A DNA stretch of 64,000 nt, taken from contig NC_079511.1 of the NCBI RefSeq assembly GCF_000801105.2, positions 18,127,792 through 18,191,791 of the forward strand. Reading direction: 5' to 3'. The notes under the pieces are model-generated. The model made no database searches, had not been told where the DNA came from, and was given only the letters and a program-made list of their open reading frames with translations. The position numbers and the translations under genes are program-made. Shown in pieces: positions 1 through 11,866 of this stretch. The stretch's first letter is position 1; each line of letters opens with the position of its first letter. Source of the DNA: Raphanus sativus (Eukaryota > Streptophyta > Magnoliopsida > Brassicales > Brassicaceae).

Positions 1-240
1 CACTCTTCTTCTTCAATGCAATCATTTTCCTCATATCTTCTCTGACATTGTCAAACATTCTTTTAATGTCATTTTTAGTCTCTCTTGTTTCTCCGAAGAA
101 CATCCACAATCTACTTGTGAAGTAAACCTCCTCAAAGAGTTTCTCTAGTGGGATTCTGATAACTCTCTTAGTGAAACAATCAATCTCCTTCTCATTAGCT
201 TCCCTCTTAAGGTTCTTAGGAGTTTTCTCCTTCCTACTCC

Positions 241-2094
241 TTAACCTTCTTCCTTCAGTTCCTTCTGATGTTGGTGTAGTGCCTGAAGGGTTACTAGTAG
301 TCTCTGCAGGGTTAGCTTGTGGTTTTGGTGTGGGTCGGAGTGCATTGATTCGGTTGCTGTCAATCGATGGTAGTTGCACTCGGTATGTGAGAGGTGCATG
401 TCGATCGATAAGTGGAGAAAAGGGTCGATCGATGCGTGTCTCATCTTTGTGTCGATCGATGCGTGTCTCATCTTTGTGTCGATCGATGAGTGGCTCGTCT
501 CGTCGGTCGATATCTTCGTAGGTGGGTGGATGAGGATGCAAAGCCGTGAATTCAGCATGTATCAAGATCCTAACCGCGTTGCAATCTGCAGTCGTATCTG
601 GAAATGACATCGTTGGTGTCGATCGATGTGGACTAGTTGGTGTCGATCGACACCATTGTGATCCTCCGAAACTTACTGAACTTTCCACTTCAAAGTCTCC
701 TTCTTCTAGCTTCTCATGCTTCACCACTTGCCAGAAATCATCATCTATTATGGCATTCACGTGGTGTTTCATGCTTCCTTCTCCTACTTCCTTAGAAGTT
801 CCAATTCTCCTGATAGAGTCTTCAGTTTGGACAATTTGTGTCTCAAGCTTCTTAACTTGAGTACAAATGGTGTCTATCCTTGTGTTCAGATTGTGACGAC
901 AGGGTCAATCTTTCCATTGAAATCCACTGTAAGCTTTTGCTGTCCTTCAAGAATTCTATCAATCATGGCATCAAACTTATTCTCCTGGGTGGGTGGTGGT
1001 GGGTTTTGGTAAGCTGAGTTGTCGTAGCTCCTGGTGTTGGTGAAGGGTTTCTGATACTGTGAACTCTGGTTGTAGTTACTCTTCTGACCACTGCCAAAAA
1101 AGTTTCTGTTTCCACTCTGGTTTCCATATTTCTGAAATCCGGTACCTCCAATGTAGTTCACATCTTCCTCTGTATCATCTTCTCTAGCCTCTCCTTCTTC
1201 AGCTGAGCAGACTGGCTGCCCTAGAAATGCATATAAAGCATCTATCTTAGCTCTGACTTCATTCATCTGGTTCTCCCTGATGGCTGCAACCGATTTCTTC
1301 TTGTCAAAGTCAGTGTTCTCGGTGCTGCTGGTGTTCGCTAGGTTCTCAATAAGTCTCACAGCCTCTATTGAAATCCTGGTGTTGAAGTTCCCCTCGCTAG
1401 CAGTATCAAGAGCCATCTGATACCTCAAGGCGATACCTCTGTAGAAAGTGCTTAGCAGCTGTACTTCATTGAATCCATGGTGTGGACAGTCTCGCTGGAA
1501 GAACTTAAATCTGATTCACGCGTCTTTAAAAGTCTCATCAGGCTTTTGCGCGAAATTGGCGATTTTGCTCCTTAAGTCTTCAGCACGTGCCTCATCAAAG
1601 AAATTATGCAGGAAGGCGTTTTTGATGTCGGCCCAGGATGTTAGTGATCATGTAGGTAACTGCTTGAGCCAGTGTGAAGTTTTTCCAATTAGTGAGTATT
1701 TGAAGAGCTTGCAGAGTAGGTAGTCCTCAAGGACTCCATCCATACGAATAGCAGCTATAAGATCCTCGAACCTCTCCAGATGGTCCATAGGATGCTCGTG
1801 TGATAACCCAGAGTAAGGTATCTGTGACACGAGAAAGTAGTACTGAGGCCTGAGCTCGAAGTTCAGCTTCTAGATCTCTGTAAGTCGAATAGCTGATCTG
1901 TTGGTGTAGTACTCATCAGGACGATTGTAGTCTGCCAACGATCGTGTTTGAGCTTCTCTTGTAGCCTCAGCTTCTGGCTCAGGGATTATGTTTCCCTGTG
2001 CATCTAGCTTCTGACCTGTTGCATTACGCAGATGACCATCTTGGTCATACATGTTTCCATTCTCGCCCTGCGTGAGAATAACAATCGCAACCAT
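241..2094 (-). pseudogene. Athila-like gag, broken
   Basis: The gag polyprotein would coat retroelement RNA. A single minus frame runs from about 2094 to 886 and is broken by stops at 1870-1872, 1648-1650 and 1516-1518. The core includes HPMDHLERFEDL and a GKTSHWLKQLP stretch typical of Retrotrans_gag, then an Asn/Gln/Tyr-rich tail. After a frame change near 890 the reading continues leftwards as a tail rich in Ser-Ile-Asp and Arg-Ser-Thr units encoded by TCGATCGA repeats (about 380-660). The stop at 1516-1518 replaces a likely Trp (TGG to TGA). The true start is uncertain. The domain assignment is from motif reading only. Confidence 0.75.
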
Positions 2095-2421
2095 GCCTCG
2101 CGGGTTAGTGTTGATCGATGTACGCTGGGTAGTATCGAAAGATGGGGATCAGCGAACGGTATCGGTCTGAGTGTCGGTCGATGGTTGAACGTGAATATCA
2201 GTCGACGGTACTGCGGTTCTGTCGATCGATGCGGAGCGTAGGTCTTTGTGGATTGAACGTTCCAAGTGTGCAGGATCTTCTGAGAATAGTAGTTGATTTT
2301 CCTTATTGCTTCTGGTACTGCTGGGCATGTACCTGAAAAGACAAGAAAAAATTTAATCAGAAAGGGGGTAAAGAAAAAGAAAAACCTAAGATTAATAAAA
2401 TTAAATCTAATGGCGATCAAA

Positions 2422-2441
2422 GCTTCCCAGCAACGGCGCCA
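2422..2441 (-). other. Primer-binding site, Asp-tRNA type
   Basis: The minus strand reads TGGCGCCGTTGCTGGGAAGC four bases after the LTR end. This matches the tRNA-Asp-complementary PBS used by plant Athila/Tat gypsy elements, with small mismatches. It fixes the element's orientation. Confidence 0.85.
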
Positions 2442-2445
2442 AATT

Positions 2446-3763
2446 TGATAGTGCTCAAATTACCCTATAAAGTTTACTCTCTCAAATAAGAGGTTCAGCT
2501 GTAGTACTTAGGGATCGAATCACGAGGAGCTAGGGAACCAGTTAAATCTAATCAATTAATCAATCCTAGGTGAAGTTGGTTTTAATGATGAAATGTAAAT
2601 AACAATTCCTAAAATGAGCAAGGTAGTTGCTCCAACTAACAATATGATCGTTGTTTAAATGATAATAAATAGTGCTAGACTTAGGGCTTTTATTCAGGAA
2701 TGGAGATTATAATATCTATAAATGCCTAACAAGTTACTTGTATGATACTATAGAACTCAGCCGCTTAACTCTCAGTGATGTCTCACTGGTTAAATAATCT
2801 AGATCTCTGGCCTCAACTGTCGTATGTTGACACAGAAAAAGAGTCGATCGATAGAGATATCGAGCGATACACCTTTTTCAGCGCCGATCGATTCACCTGT
2901 CGGGATATCGATCGACGGCTTCTAGATATGCCTAGGCGCGAGCCGATAATGAACACTAGATCTCCAAGGAGACACTAGTTCAAACAGATAATTCAAGATA
3001 TCAAAGATCCTAGTGATCTATGCTCTAGTTAGCTACTCTAGAACAAGCTTAGGGTGCAATATATTTGATGAATATCACAACTGAGCAAGTATAGTTTGGG
3101 GCTAATCCCACAAACCTATTTAAACCTTAGATCTAACAAGTAGACTACTCAGACATAGCTAAGCAATTCATAATAATATATAGCTAAAAGAATTGCATAT
3201 ATAAGGAGTAGAAAACAAATGGAGTTTTACAAATCTCTTCAATCTCTCAAAACATATAAAACTCTAGTCTCTCTCTCACACTCTCTGCTTTGCCTCTCAA
3301 AACTTGTGCTTCTTAGACTTGTCAAAGCTTGCCGTAAAAAACACTTAGCAGGAATATTTAAGCATTTCTATTAGGTTAAAAACTCGTCAGGGGCAATCTT
3401 GTAATTTGGTGAAGTCTTGGTGAAGTAGTCGGCTAAACCATTTCGTCCTTGATATCGATCGACAACACTAGTTGTGTATCGATCGATTATAATCTTCTAG
3501 TACACGGATCTTTTCAGCTACATCGATCGACAACTCAGGATGAGTATCGATCGATTCTTATCACAATGTTGACTTCCAACTTGGTTTTGAATGGTCAACT
3601 CGGGTGTATTATCTCTTGTACTCCAAAATGCTCCAAAAACATCACTTTATCACGAAAAGCTCCTGAACCTGAAAACATACCTAACAGGCTAGAAAACACA
3701 TTAGTTATATAATAAAATACTAATATACCATGGTAGAAAATGGGTGAAATCCATGGTATATCA
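2446..3763 (-). repeat. 5' LTR of the Athila-like element
   Basis: On the minus strand the segment starts TGATATACC and ends CACTATCA, giving the TG...CA ends of an LTR, with the PBS four bases downstream. It is about 1318 bp. Seven TCGATCGA-type octamers lie in it, including two spaced pairs at about 3455-3485 and 3520-3555. The second LTR is outside the window, so divergence cannot be measured. Confidence 0.8.
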
Positions 3764-4613
3764 GGGTGCCGCATTGTACGATCTTCAGTGGCATTGGTAT
3801 AGTGCCAATGCAGATCTTCAGCTATCCTCTTTGATCTAAACATCCTCCTAAACCTGTCCTTGATTAGAAAATATCTAAGGACCTTTGCCGGAATCCCCAC
3901 ATTTATCTCATTACTGTGCTTATCCATTTCCCATCTTGAAACTTTGCATCTTGGACAGCTTTGTAGGTTCTCATACTCCTTCCTATACAATATGCAAGCA
4001 TTCTTGCAAGCATGAATATTATCGTAGCCGAACCCAAAGATCTTCAGAAATTTCTTGATTGCAGCTAAACTCTTGGGAAGAACATTGTCTTCAGGTAGCA
4101 AATCCTCAAGTAAAACCAACAGCTGATCAAAGTAGTTCTCCGACACACCACTTTTAACCTTGAATTTGTAAAGTCCCATGATAGCTGAAACCTTTGTGTG
4201 CTTGAGACAATCCGAGAATAATGGCGTTTGAGCATCTCTTAGCTTTTTGTAAACTCAAGTTCCTCTAGTGCTTCATCATCTTCGTTGTCAGTTGTCGGGT
4301 TTGGACCACCTTCGTCCATGGAGAATGCTGTCTTAAACAAATCAAATGCCTCTGTTTCATATTGAAGAACACTGTCTTCTGCAGAATCTCTTTTTTCACC
4401 ATGAATACTCCAACGAGAAATCTTATACTTCTTATCCATACCCCTAATCACCAAATGCTCCACAATTTTATCCAGTGACTGATGGCTCAGATTGCGGCAG
4501 TCTCTACAAGGGCATAGCATTTCAAGAAGACTTCCCAATCTTCTTGCTGACGAATTCACGAAATTAGTTGCTCCTTCTGAATACTCGTGGCTATTCCTAC
4601 AAGAATCAGACAA
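3764..4613 (-). pseudogene. CACTA (En/Spm) TNP2-like transposase, N-terminal fragment
   Basis: The minus strand starts at an ATG at 4613 with a transposase-associated domain (MLCPCRDCRN cysteine cluster, then IVEHLVIRGMDKKY and WSIHGE). After a frameshift near 4245 it continues into the start of the Transposase_21 region (LLEDLLPEDNVLP, IHACKNACILYRKEYE, CPRCKVSRW). It is cut at Met-Arg-His-Pro by the gypsy LTR at 3763. The remaining catalytic part should lie beyond the left edge of the window, on the far side of the gypsy element. It is a different copy from the CACTA transposase at 7796-11348. Confidence 0.8.
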
Positions 4614-5794
4614 AATAAGTTAGCTTTCTTTCAATCGGCGAGCACAAGTGAGATCGAGAGATTTTAGGTTATACCTTGGAAGCCAAATCCACGTCTTATC
4701 CATTCGCTTACTTTCAATCGGCGAATACAGGAACGACTGGTTCGATTTTAGCTCGAGAGATACATCTGCTTAGCTTTCTTTAGGGTTTGTTTAGGTCAAA
4801 GCTCGTGAGACAGAAACAGAAAGAGAGATGTTCTGTTCTGAAATTTTCCGAGTGCAAACAGAGACAGAAAAAAATGAACGGCTGTGATCAAAGATTTGGA
4901 TAGCAATCGGACGGTCTATGATTAATCCGAGTGCAATCTTAGTAGTTGCTCCTTATTGGTTCAGAAAAGAACGGCTCAGATCAAAGTTACCAACACGAAT
5001 CAATGGTATAGGATTAATCCGTGTGCGATTAAAAAGAATGGCTAAGATTCAAGTTGGCGAGACACATCCATCGGTGTATGGTTTGCCACGTCTGCAATCT
5101 TGGAGGTTACTCCTCATTGGCTCAGGATATTAATTTCGTTTGAAATCTTAAAATTCATATATATATATATAGGATTTTGAAGCAAAAAAAAATTAAATTA
5201 AATCTTAAAAATTAAAATATCAGTATTCTAATTTACAAAAAAAAAATCGTATACATAATTTTTTTTTATGTGAGCTTTTATAAAATTGATCAATCTAGCT
5301 CATATGTTCATAAACACTACTACATATTTGTATGTACATAGACTTTAGGGTATAGGGTTTGAACAAATGAGTGTTTATAAAATTTATAACTAACCAGTTT
5401 TATGAAATTAAGATTACAATATCCTTTTTATAATTAACAAAATTGTGAAATCAAGAACAATTAGGGTATATAGTATATGTTTGTACTTTAGGGTTTAGGG
5501 ATTTCACTTTAGGGTGTAGGGTTTTAATTTTGGTCTTATCGCCTGTGGTTTTAATTTTTAAAGCTTATGGTTTAATGTAAAATTATGCACTTTAAGGTAT
5601 AGGGTTTAACAAGCTAAACATTTTCACACACAACCATTAATCATAATATCACACATAATATTTGTTTTTGTCAGTTAACCATAACATAATATTACACATG
5701 ATTTAACCGAGCATATAAGTACTTTAAAATTCTATCACACACTAGAAATACATAGCCGACATAACAACTTGAAAACTATTTTAGACGACAGGTT
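4614..5794. other. CACTA upstream region and AT-rich spacer
   Basis: 4620-5150 is the 5' flank of the CACTA fragment. It holds related short direct repeats (two stretches around 4880-4975 and 4975-5110 that share an 'aacggct..gatcaaag' and 'gattaatccg.gtgcga' pattern). 5150-5790 is AT-rich with scattered degenerate telomere-like TTTAGGG units (about 5340-5600). No gene is visible. A CACTAGAAATACA sequence at about 5743 is a weak candidate for the left end of the neighbouring CACTA element. Confidence 0.5.
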
Positions 5795-7014
5795 TTAGAC
5801 AAACTTGATTTTATCATTTGGCCATGCCACAACCGAACCCATTGCATCAGATATGTATTCAATCTCTGAATTTGGCCTCCAGACTTTTGCATCATCGATC
5901 TTAGCCACATAAATCCACACCTTGCTTGCATTTGGACCTAGGGGTACAAAGTGGCACAACTCATTCGGATCCGTTGAAGCTACTCTTCCTTTAGCCAAGT
6001 CGAGTGTCCCATTCGTGGGTATTGTTCGAGAACCGGGAGATGCTCTCGACCTGGTTGTTGAACCAATATTTCAACTGGCATGACCCCCAGGTTATGTGGA
6101 GCGGCTGCAGGAGCTGGAGCGGGAGCCGGAGCGGGAGCCGGAGCGACAGGAACGGGGTGCGGAACGACGAGGTCGGGCACGCTGACGAGCACTCGAATCA
6201 TCAGACCTAGAAAATAAAATTAATATATTAGTCAAAACATATATATAAAAAATTAAAATTCTTTTTTATCCTCAAAAAAAATTAAAAATGGTTTTATAAA
6301 TACATAAAAATAATTAAAAATCGTTTTTATCTATAAAAAATATTAAAAATAGTTTTTATCTACATAAAATTAATTAAAAATCGTTTTTAGCTATATAAAA
6401 ATATTAAAAATAGTTTTTATCTACATAAAATTAATGAAAAATATTTTTTATATATATAAAATATTAAAAATAGTTTTTATATACATAAAATAATTAAAAA
6501 TCGTTTTTATCTATATAAAATATGAAAAATCGTTTTTATCTATATAAAATATTAAAAAAAAAAATTTATCTTCATAAAAATATTTTATCTGCATAAAAAG
6601 GTTTTTATAAACTTTTATAAATATAGAAAAAGTTGTTAGATATATAAAAAATATGAAAAACGTTTTTAAAAAATCAACAAATCCAATATATAAACCAAAA
6701 AAAAAACAACAAATCCTAAAATCTAACACCCTAATTCCTAAACTATCCATTCAATTTCGAACATGCAAATCAATCAAACCTAAAATCCTAAAATCTAACA
6801 TCCTAAACTCAAAAAAATGAAAAAGATAGAGATTGAGATGATACTTACATGGTGGGATGGATTCACGGAGGTGGGGACGCCAGTGGGATGGATTCACGGA
6901 GGTGGGGATGCCGGAATCGCGGTGAGAATCGCCGGAGAAGAGAGAGAAAACGGAGAGGATTTAGAGAGAGAGGCGAAAATGGTGAAGAAGGAAGAAGGAT
7001 TGGTTTTTATTTAA
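5795..7014 (-). pseudogene. CACTA TNP1-like second gene, internally deleted
   Basis: The second gene of CACTA elements encodes a DNA-binding partner of the transposase. The minus strand shows a leader or first exon (about 7014-6849), a GTAAGT donor at 6848, an AT-rich intron and a TTTTCTAG acceptor at 6207. The next exon encodes a Pro-Ala low-complexity run, then VEILVQQPGREHLP, a stop, and in another frame a C-terminal block (ELCHFVPLGPNASKVWIYVA, VVAWPNDKIKF). In related Brassicaceae proteins as I remember them these two blocks are far apart, so the middle seems to be deleted. Exon 1 holds a 31-bp tandem duplication (6852-6913). The family name is inferred. Confidence 0.55.
6207..6848 (-). 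other. Intron of the TNP1-like remnant, AT-rich repeats
   Basis: The intron has consensus ends GTAAGT and TTTTCTAG. Its interior is a degenerate tandem array with a period of roughly 30-35 bp built on 'aaaaatcgtttttatctatataaaat' variants (about 6260-6560). It carries no coding signal. Confidence 0.55.
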
Positions 7015-7017
7015 AGG

Positions 7018-7745
7018 AACCGACGGACCCGTGTCCGTCGGTATGTCGTCGGAAAAGGAATAAAATATTAAATGTGCGGTTTAATGAAATATTCACGCGG
7101 TCCACTCGAAATTTTCACGCGGTTTGTAATTTCGGGAAAATAACAAACCTACGGAATTCCGACGAACATAGATCCGTCGGAATGGGGCAGGTCGTCGGAA
7201 TTCCATCGGTATATTCTGACCGAATTCCGACGACTTGGGGTTTAGGGTTTAAAAACAAGTTTCTTACTGATCAAATCCAAAACTTTGATAATAAATAGAC
7301 TATTTAAAAAAGATTAACTATAATAAGGTTTTCAAATCCACTTTTTACACACAATTGTGTTTTGTAGTGTAAGTTTATATTAATATGAATGAAAATATAT
7401 GAGTATTAAGATGAGATGTTATGAAAACAATGATATACATATATAATTATTTAAATAACTTGTAAAACTCGAACGGTTGATATGTAATATTATATTAAAC
7501 ATCTAATATGTGTTATTAAAGTAGTTTCGGTATCCAAATATAGATATATTATGATATAAAAATTTCAAATATTCAGGTCGTCGGAATTCCGTCAGAGTGT
7601 TCCGATGGAATTCCGACGGATTTAATAAAATCCGTCGGAATTCCATCGGAATATTCTGACGGAATTCCGACGAATGGCTAAACCCTGAATTAACCACGAG
7701 TCGTCGGAATTTCATCGGAATATTCCGATGGAATACCGACAGATT
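7018..7745. repeat. CACTA subterminal-type repeats
   Basis: Two clusters (7018-7240 and 7560-7745) of variants of GTCGGAATTCCGTCGGAA lie between the two CACTA genes. CACTA transposition proteins bind such short repeats near element ends. Their presence between the genes suggests they also sit in the promoter of the TNP1-like gene, or that two element ends abut here. The space between, 7241-7560, is AT-rich; a CACTACAA-type end is seen on the minus strand at 7369. Confidence 0.65.
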
Positions 7746-7795
7746 TTGTTAATTAAAAAAGAAAAAACTAATCATACAACTAAGAAAACATAATC

Positions 7796-10700
7796 CTAAT
7801 CAGAATCTTCAGAATCTGTAGAATCTTCAGAATCTTCGTCAAACTCGCCAATCTCAGCTTCTGGCTCCGAGTGTACAACAGCATCAAGTCCAAACTCGTT
7901 AAAATTCTCAACGAGTTCAACCTCTGCCAAATCTTCAACTGCACTCACGTTGCTGGTAGAGTTTGGTTGTAATGGATCATTATCAGAAGGTCCGTTTACT
8001 CGTCCTCTTGGGTTGATTTGCGTCACCGTGATCCATGAATCGTCTCGGTACGTAACCCGAGGGTAACTGATGTAGCACACCTATCAAATTTTCAAGGTAT
8101 TAATAATAATATATAAACCGTTAATTATATTTTTGAATATTAAATTGACATACCTGATCAGCTTGCGAAGCAAGAATGAAAGGATCATAATATTGAAGTT
8201 TCCTCCGCGAATGAATCGAAGTAACACCAAACGCATCAGTCTTCACTCCTCGATCTGGGGTGGTGTCACACTAATCACAATAGAATACTACACACCGCAA
8301 TCCAACCATACCAGGATACTGGATTTCCAATATTTCTTGTATGTTGTCGTAGTAGACATCGTCACCGGAAGAAGTGGAAACACCTCCATCATAAGTTGTC
8401 CTAGAATGACCTTTTTTTGCAAAGGCATATCCTCGTGTACAATATTTTGGATATGATTTGACCACATAGTTTGGTCCCCGCACAAACTCGCATATCCAAT
8501 CATCGAACACAAAACCTCTGGCCAAACCATCAGTCACCTATAAAATAAAATATATATATGAGTGAAATATTTATTATTTTATACTAAATATATATGAGTA
8601 AAATGTTAATTATTTCATATATGTTATGACTCACATAATTAAGAAGCCATGCAGCAAATCCGTTATGTCTGAGTTGTTGAAGCTCTTCTTCTGTGGCATG
8701 TCTGTAAGTCATACGCAACTTTGCCATATAAACACTATATAAAAAGATATTATTCATATGAAATAAAACTTATTGAAAATTAATATAACAATTTAAATGA
8801 AAAATATATTTTTACCTCTCATATTGTAGAACATCTTCACAGTTGGTAAGCAAATATGTTTGCAAATGAGCGTGCTCAATCTCCGTCAGTCTCCACTTTG
8901 TGGGTTTTCCACTTAGTCGTCCTATTTCGCTGAACATGCTTGGGACAGTAACATGATACGTTGATTTCTCTCCTCTGTCATCATGCCGAGCAGGTCTTCG
9001 GTTTTTTGTATGCACTTCTGATGGAAAGTAGTTTTCAGCAAAGTTTGAAGTTTCTTCATTGATCACCTGTGCAATTATAGATCCTTCCACCTTGCTTAAA
9101 TTTTTGATCTTCTTCTTCAGATGATGCATATAACGCTCAAAAAGATACATCCATCGGTACTGCACATGACCACCAAGCTCCAATTCTCTTGCGAGATGAA
9201 TAGCAAGATGTTCCATTACATCAAAGAATGATGGAGGAAATATCTTCTCGAGGTTGCAAAGACTAACGGGTACGTTTTCCTTCAAAGTACTAATACCCTG
9301 CTCAGTCACTACTCTGGTGCATAAATCACGGAAGAAAACACTTATCCCTGCAACTGCTTCATGAACATTACGTGGTAATAGTGCGGAAAAAGCAAACGGA
9401 AGGAGCCGCTGCATAATCACATGACAATCGTGACTCCTCAAGCCAGTAAACTTTCCTTCGCTTCTGTCAACGCAATTACCCAAATTTGATGCATAACCGT
9501 CTGGAAATTTCACTTTATCTGTAATCCAATCAAAGAACGCTTCTTTGCCAGCACCATCCAGCCGATAAATGGGAAAAGGTGCCGTACCGTTCTCATCAAC
9601 GTGAAGTTCAGAACGATCACAGATATCGACTAAATCCAACCTTGACTTCAGATTATCCTTCGTTTTACCTTGGATGTTGAGGATTGTGTTCATCAGATTG
9701 TCGAAAAAGTTCTTCTCAATATGCATGACATCTAAGTTGTGACGCAATATATGACTCTCTCAATATGGCAGATCCCAGAAAATACTCTTTTTGTGCCAGT
9801 TATGTAGCTCTCCAACAGCATCGACTGGAATGTTTTCATGTCCACCTACGTCTGGCGTCTTTTGTGCACCAAAATCCCTAAACTGTGTCGCCAAATCTTT
9901 CCCACTAACTTCCGTAGGTGGATCATCAAACACCTGCTTGTTCTTCGTAAACAAAGTCTTACTCCTACGGTAGGGATGATCAGGTGGTAGAAATCTTCTG
10001 TGAAAATCAAGCCAACATGTTTTCCTTCCGTGTTTTAGTTGGAAAGCATCTGTGTTATCTTGACAATATGGACATGAAAGCCTGCCATGTGTTGTCCATC
10101 CGGATAACATACCATATGCTGGAAAGTCACTTATTGTCCACATAAGTACTGCCCGCATATGAAAGTTTTCTCTGCACGAAACATCGTATGTCTCAGCACC
10201 AACCGCCCATAGTTGTTGTAACTCATATATTAGTGGTTGAAGAAACACATCTAGTGATCTCTTAGGATGAGCTGGCCCGGGGACGAGAATGGAGAGGAAC
10301 AAAAACTCTCGTCGCATGCACAAATTTGGCGGCAAGTTGTATGGTGTCACAATCACCGGCCATAGAGAATATTGTCTTCCATGCTTTCCAAATGGGCTGA
10401 AACCATCAGTGCATAATCCCAGATAAACATTTCTTCTCTGTTCAGCAAATTCTGGATATGTTGATTGGAAATTCTAATCTCACCATTTGTAGAATGCTCT
10501 GCATGCCATCTCATTGCCTTCGCCGTGCGCTCACACTGATACAACCTCTTCAATATTTCCGTCAAAGGCAAATACCACATTCTTTTGAATGGTACCGGAA
10601 CTCTTCCCCTCGTTTCCTGATAACGAGGTTTCCAACAAAATTTGCATTTATCCCGATCCTTACCCGCTCCCCAGTAGATCATGCAGTTGTTGATACATAC

Positions 10701-11348
10701 ATCTATCACTTCGTACGGTAATCGAAGACCCGCAACAAGTTTCTGAACCTCGTAGTATAAACCCGGTGCAAGATTATCCTCTGGAAGAACACCTTTAACA
10801 TAATCAGCTATCGCATCTACGCATTCTTCAGCCAAATTATAATCTGTCTTGATACCCATCAATCTACTTGCAGATGATAAAGGTGAATGACCATCTCTAC
10901 AACCTTTATACAAAGGTTGTTTTCTTGCATCCAACATGTCAAAATATCTCCCCGATTCGAGATTTGGTTCTTCCCCTCTATAATGATCATGTACCATTTG
11001 CTCAGTACCTACACCATAATCTACATCCATTCTCGGTTCTTCTAACCAACCATAAGACTGAGGTTGTTCGCTAACAGGCTGAGGTTCGCTACTACTACCA
11101 TATTCAAAACCAGTTTCCCCATGAAGATACCAAACTTTATAATTCCGTGCAAACCCTTTTCTATACAAATGTTTCCAAACTTCCCATTCTTTTATAATTC
11201 TATTGTTATTACAAGTAGAGCAGAGACATCTTACCATACCAGTATTTGCATCCGGGTGCTGTTGAACAAGCTTCATGAATTCTCCAATACCTCGAACGTA
11301 TTCTTCTGTAAGCAAATTGGTGTTGGGATCCAAATGAGGTCTATCCAT
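7796..11348 (-). pseudogene. CACTA TNP2-like transposase (Transposase_21)
   Basis: This gene cuts and moves CACTA elements. I read four exons: 11348-8816, 8732-8635, 8537-8154 and 8080-7796, each with GT/AG ends. Domains in order: transposase-associated (RCLCSTCNNNR, WYLHGE; residues about 40-90), Transposase_21 (AAGLRLPYEVIDVC, CKFCWKPRY, then MIVTPYNLPP and LSGWTTHGRLSCPYC), DUF4218 (RHNLDVMHIEKN, DCHVIMQRLLPFA, LARELELGGHVQYRWMY) and DUF4216 (PNYVVKSYPKY, GLRCVVFYCD) with an acidic tail. It is broken by a small frameshifting deletion near 10478 and by stops at 9760-9762 and 8271-8273, both at positions normally Trp. The start ATG is clean and preceded by subterminal repeats. Confidence 0.88.
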
Positions 11349-11449
11349 TCACGAACGAAAATAATCTCCAGAAGACATGATTTTTTCGAATTTCTTATGA
11401 TAAGAGAGAATGAAGAGAGAATGAGGAGTGAATGAGATGAATGAGGAGA

Positions 11450-11866
11450 GGTTGCATTTATAGGAAAATGCTTACGGCAATCCGACGCCATTCCGACGTA
11501 ATTCCGACAAAATATAAAAAATCCGTCAGAATTCCGTCGGTTTTTTTTAAATGTCTAACAGCTATAAACGGGCATATTCTTTCTCGCCAACGGTCGAGAG
11601 CTTCCGTCGGAACGGCGTCGGTATTTTCCGACGGAATTCCGACGACCATAACGGGTATAATTTTTGTCGGGCTTTCGTCGGAATTATTGTCGGAATATAC
11701 CGACGACCGCCCTTCGTCGGAAGTTTGTCGGACTTTTCCGACGAAATACCGATGAACCCGTGTTTTTGGGTTTCGTCGGTATGTCGTTGGAATGTGGTCG
11801 GAATGGTCCGACGACTTCGCTTTCCGTCGGAGTGGTCTTCAGAATTTCCCTGTTTTTCTTGTAGTG
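11450..11866 (-). repeat. CACTA terminal inverted repeat and subterminal array
   Basis: The minus strand begins CACTACAAGAAAAACAGGG at 11866, a typical CACTA terminus. It is followed by about ten variants of the GTCGGAA/TTCCGAC subterminal motif up to the transposase leader. The three bases outside the end are ATA. No matching left terminus was found with confidence. Confidence 0.85.

Larger units (their letters stand above)
1..3763 (-). mobile_element. Athila-like Ty3/gypsy LTR retrotransposon, 5' part
   Basis: Only the 5' LTR, primer-binding site and gag lie in the window; the rest continues past base 1. The minus-strand order is LTR (3763 to 2446), PBS, then gag with a Retrotrans_gag-like core. 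The outer LTR edge falls inside a CACTA transposase reading frame, right after the codons Met-Arg-His-Pro, so this element inserted into an older CACTA copy. The base block GGGTG at 3764-3768 should be one half of the 5-bp target duplication; its partner lies outside the window. The Asp-tRNA type PBS and gag style suggest the Athila/Tat group, but without pol this is a family-level inference. Confidence 0.85.

Noticed and set aside
171..860. Plus-strand open frames over the first gag region
   Set aside because: They are antisense to the broken gag and owe their length to the TCGATCGA repeats. No domain and no conserved neighbours.
3728..3760. Small palindrome as a regulatory site (TACCATGG ... 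CCATGGTA)
   Set aside because: It is the outer edge of the LTR; short inverted repeats are common there and nothing else supports a special role.
5743..5760. Left end of the CACTA element
   Set aside because: CACTAGAAATACA matches CACTA only loosely, and the flanking triplet ACA does not equal the ATA at the right end.
7350..7369. A second CACTA right end
   Set aside because: CACTACAAAACACAATTGTG shares only the first eight bases with the good terminus at 11866 and has no partner; kept only as a possibility in the findings.
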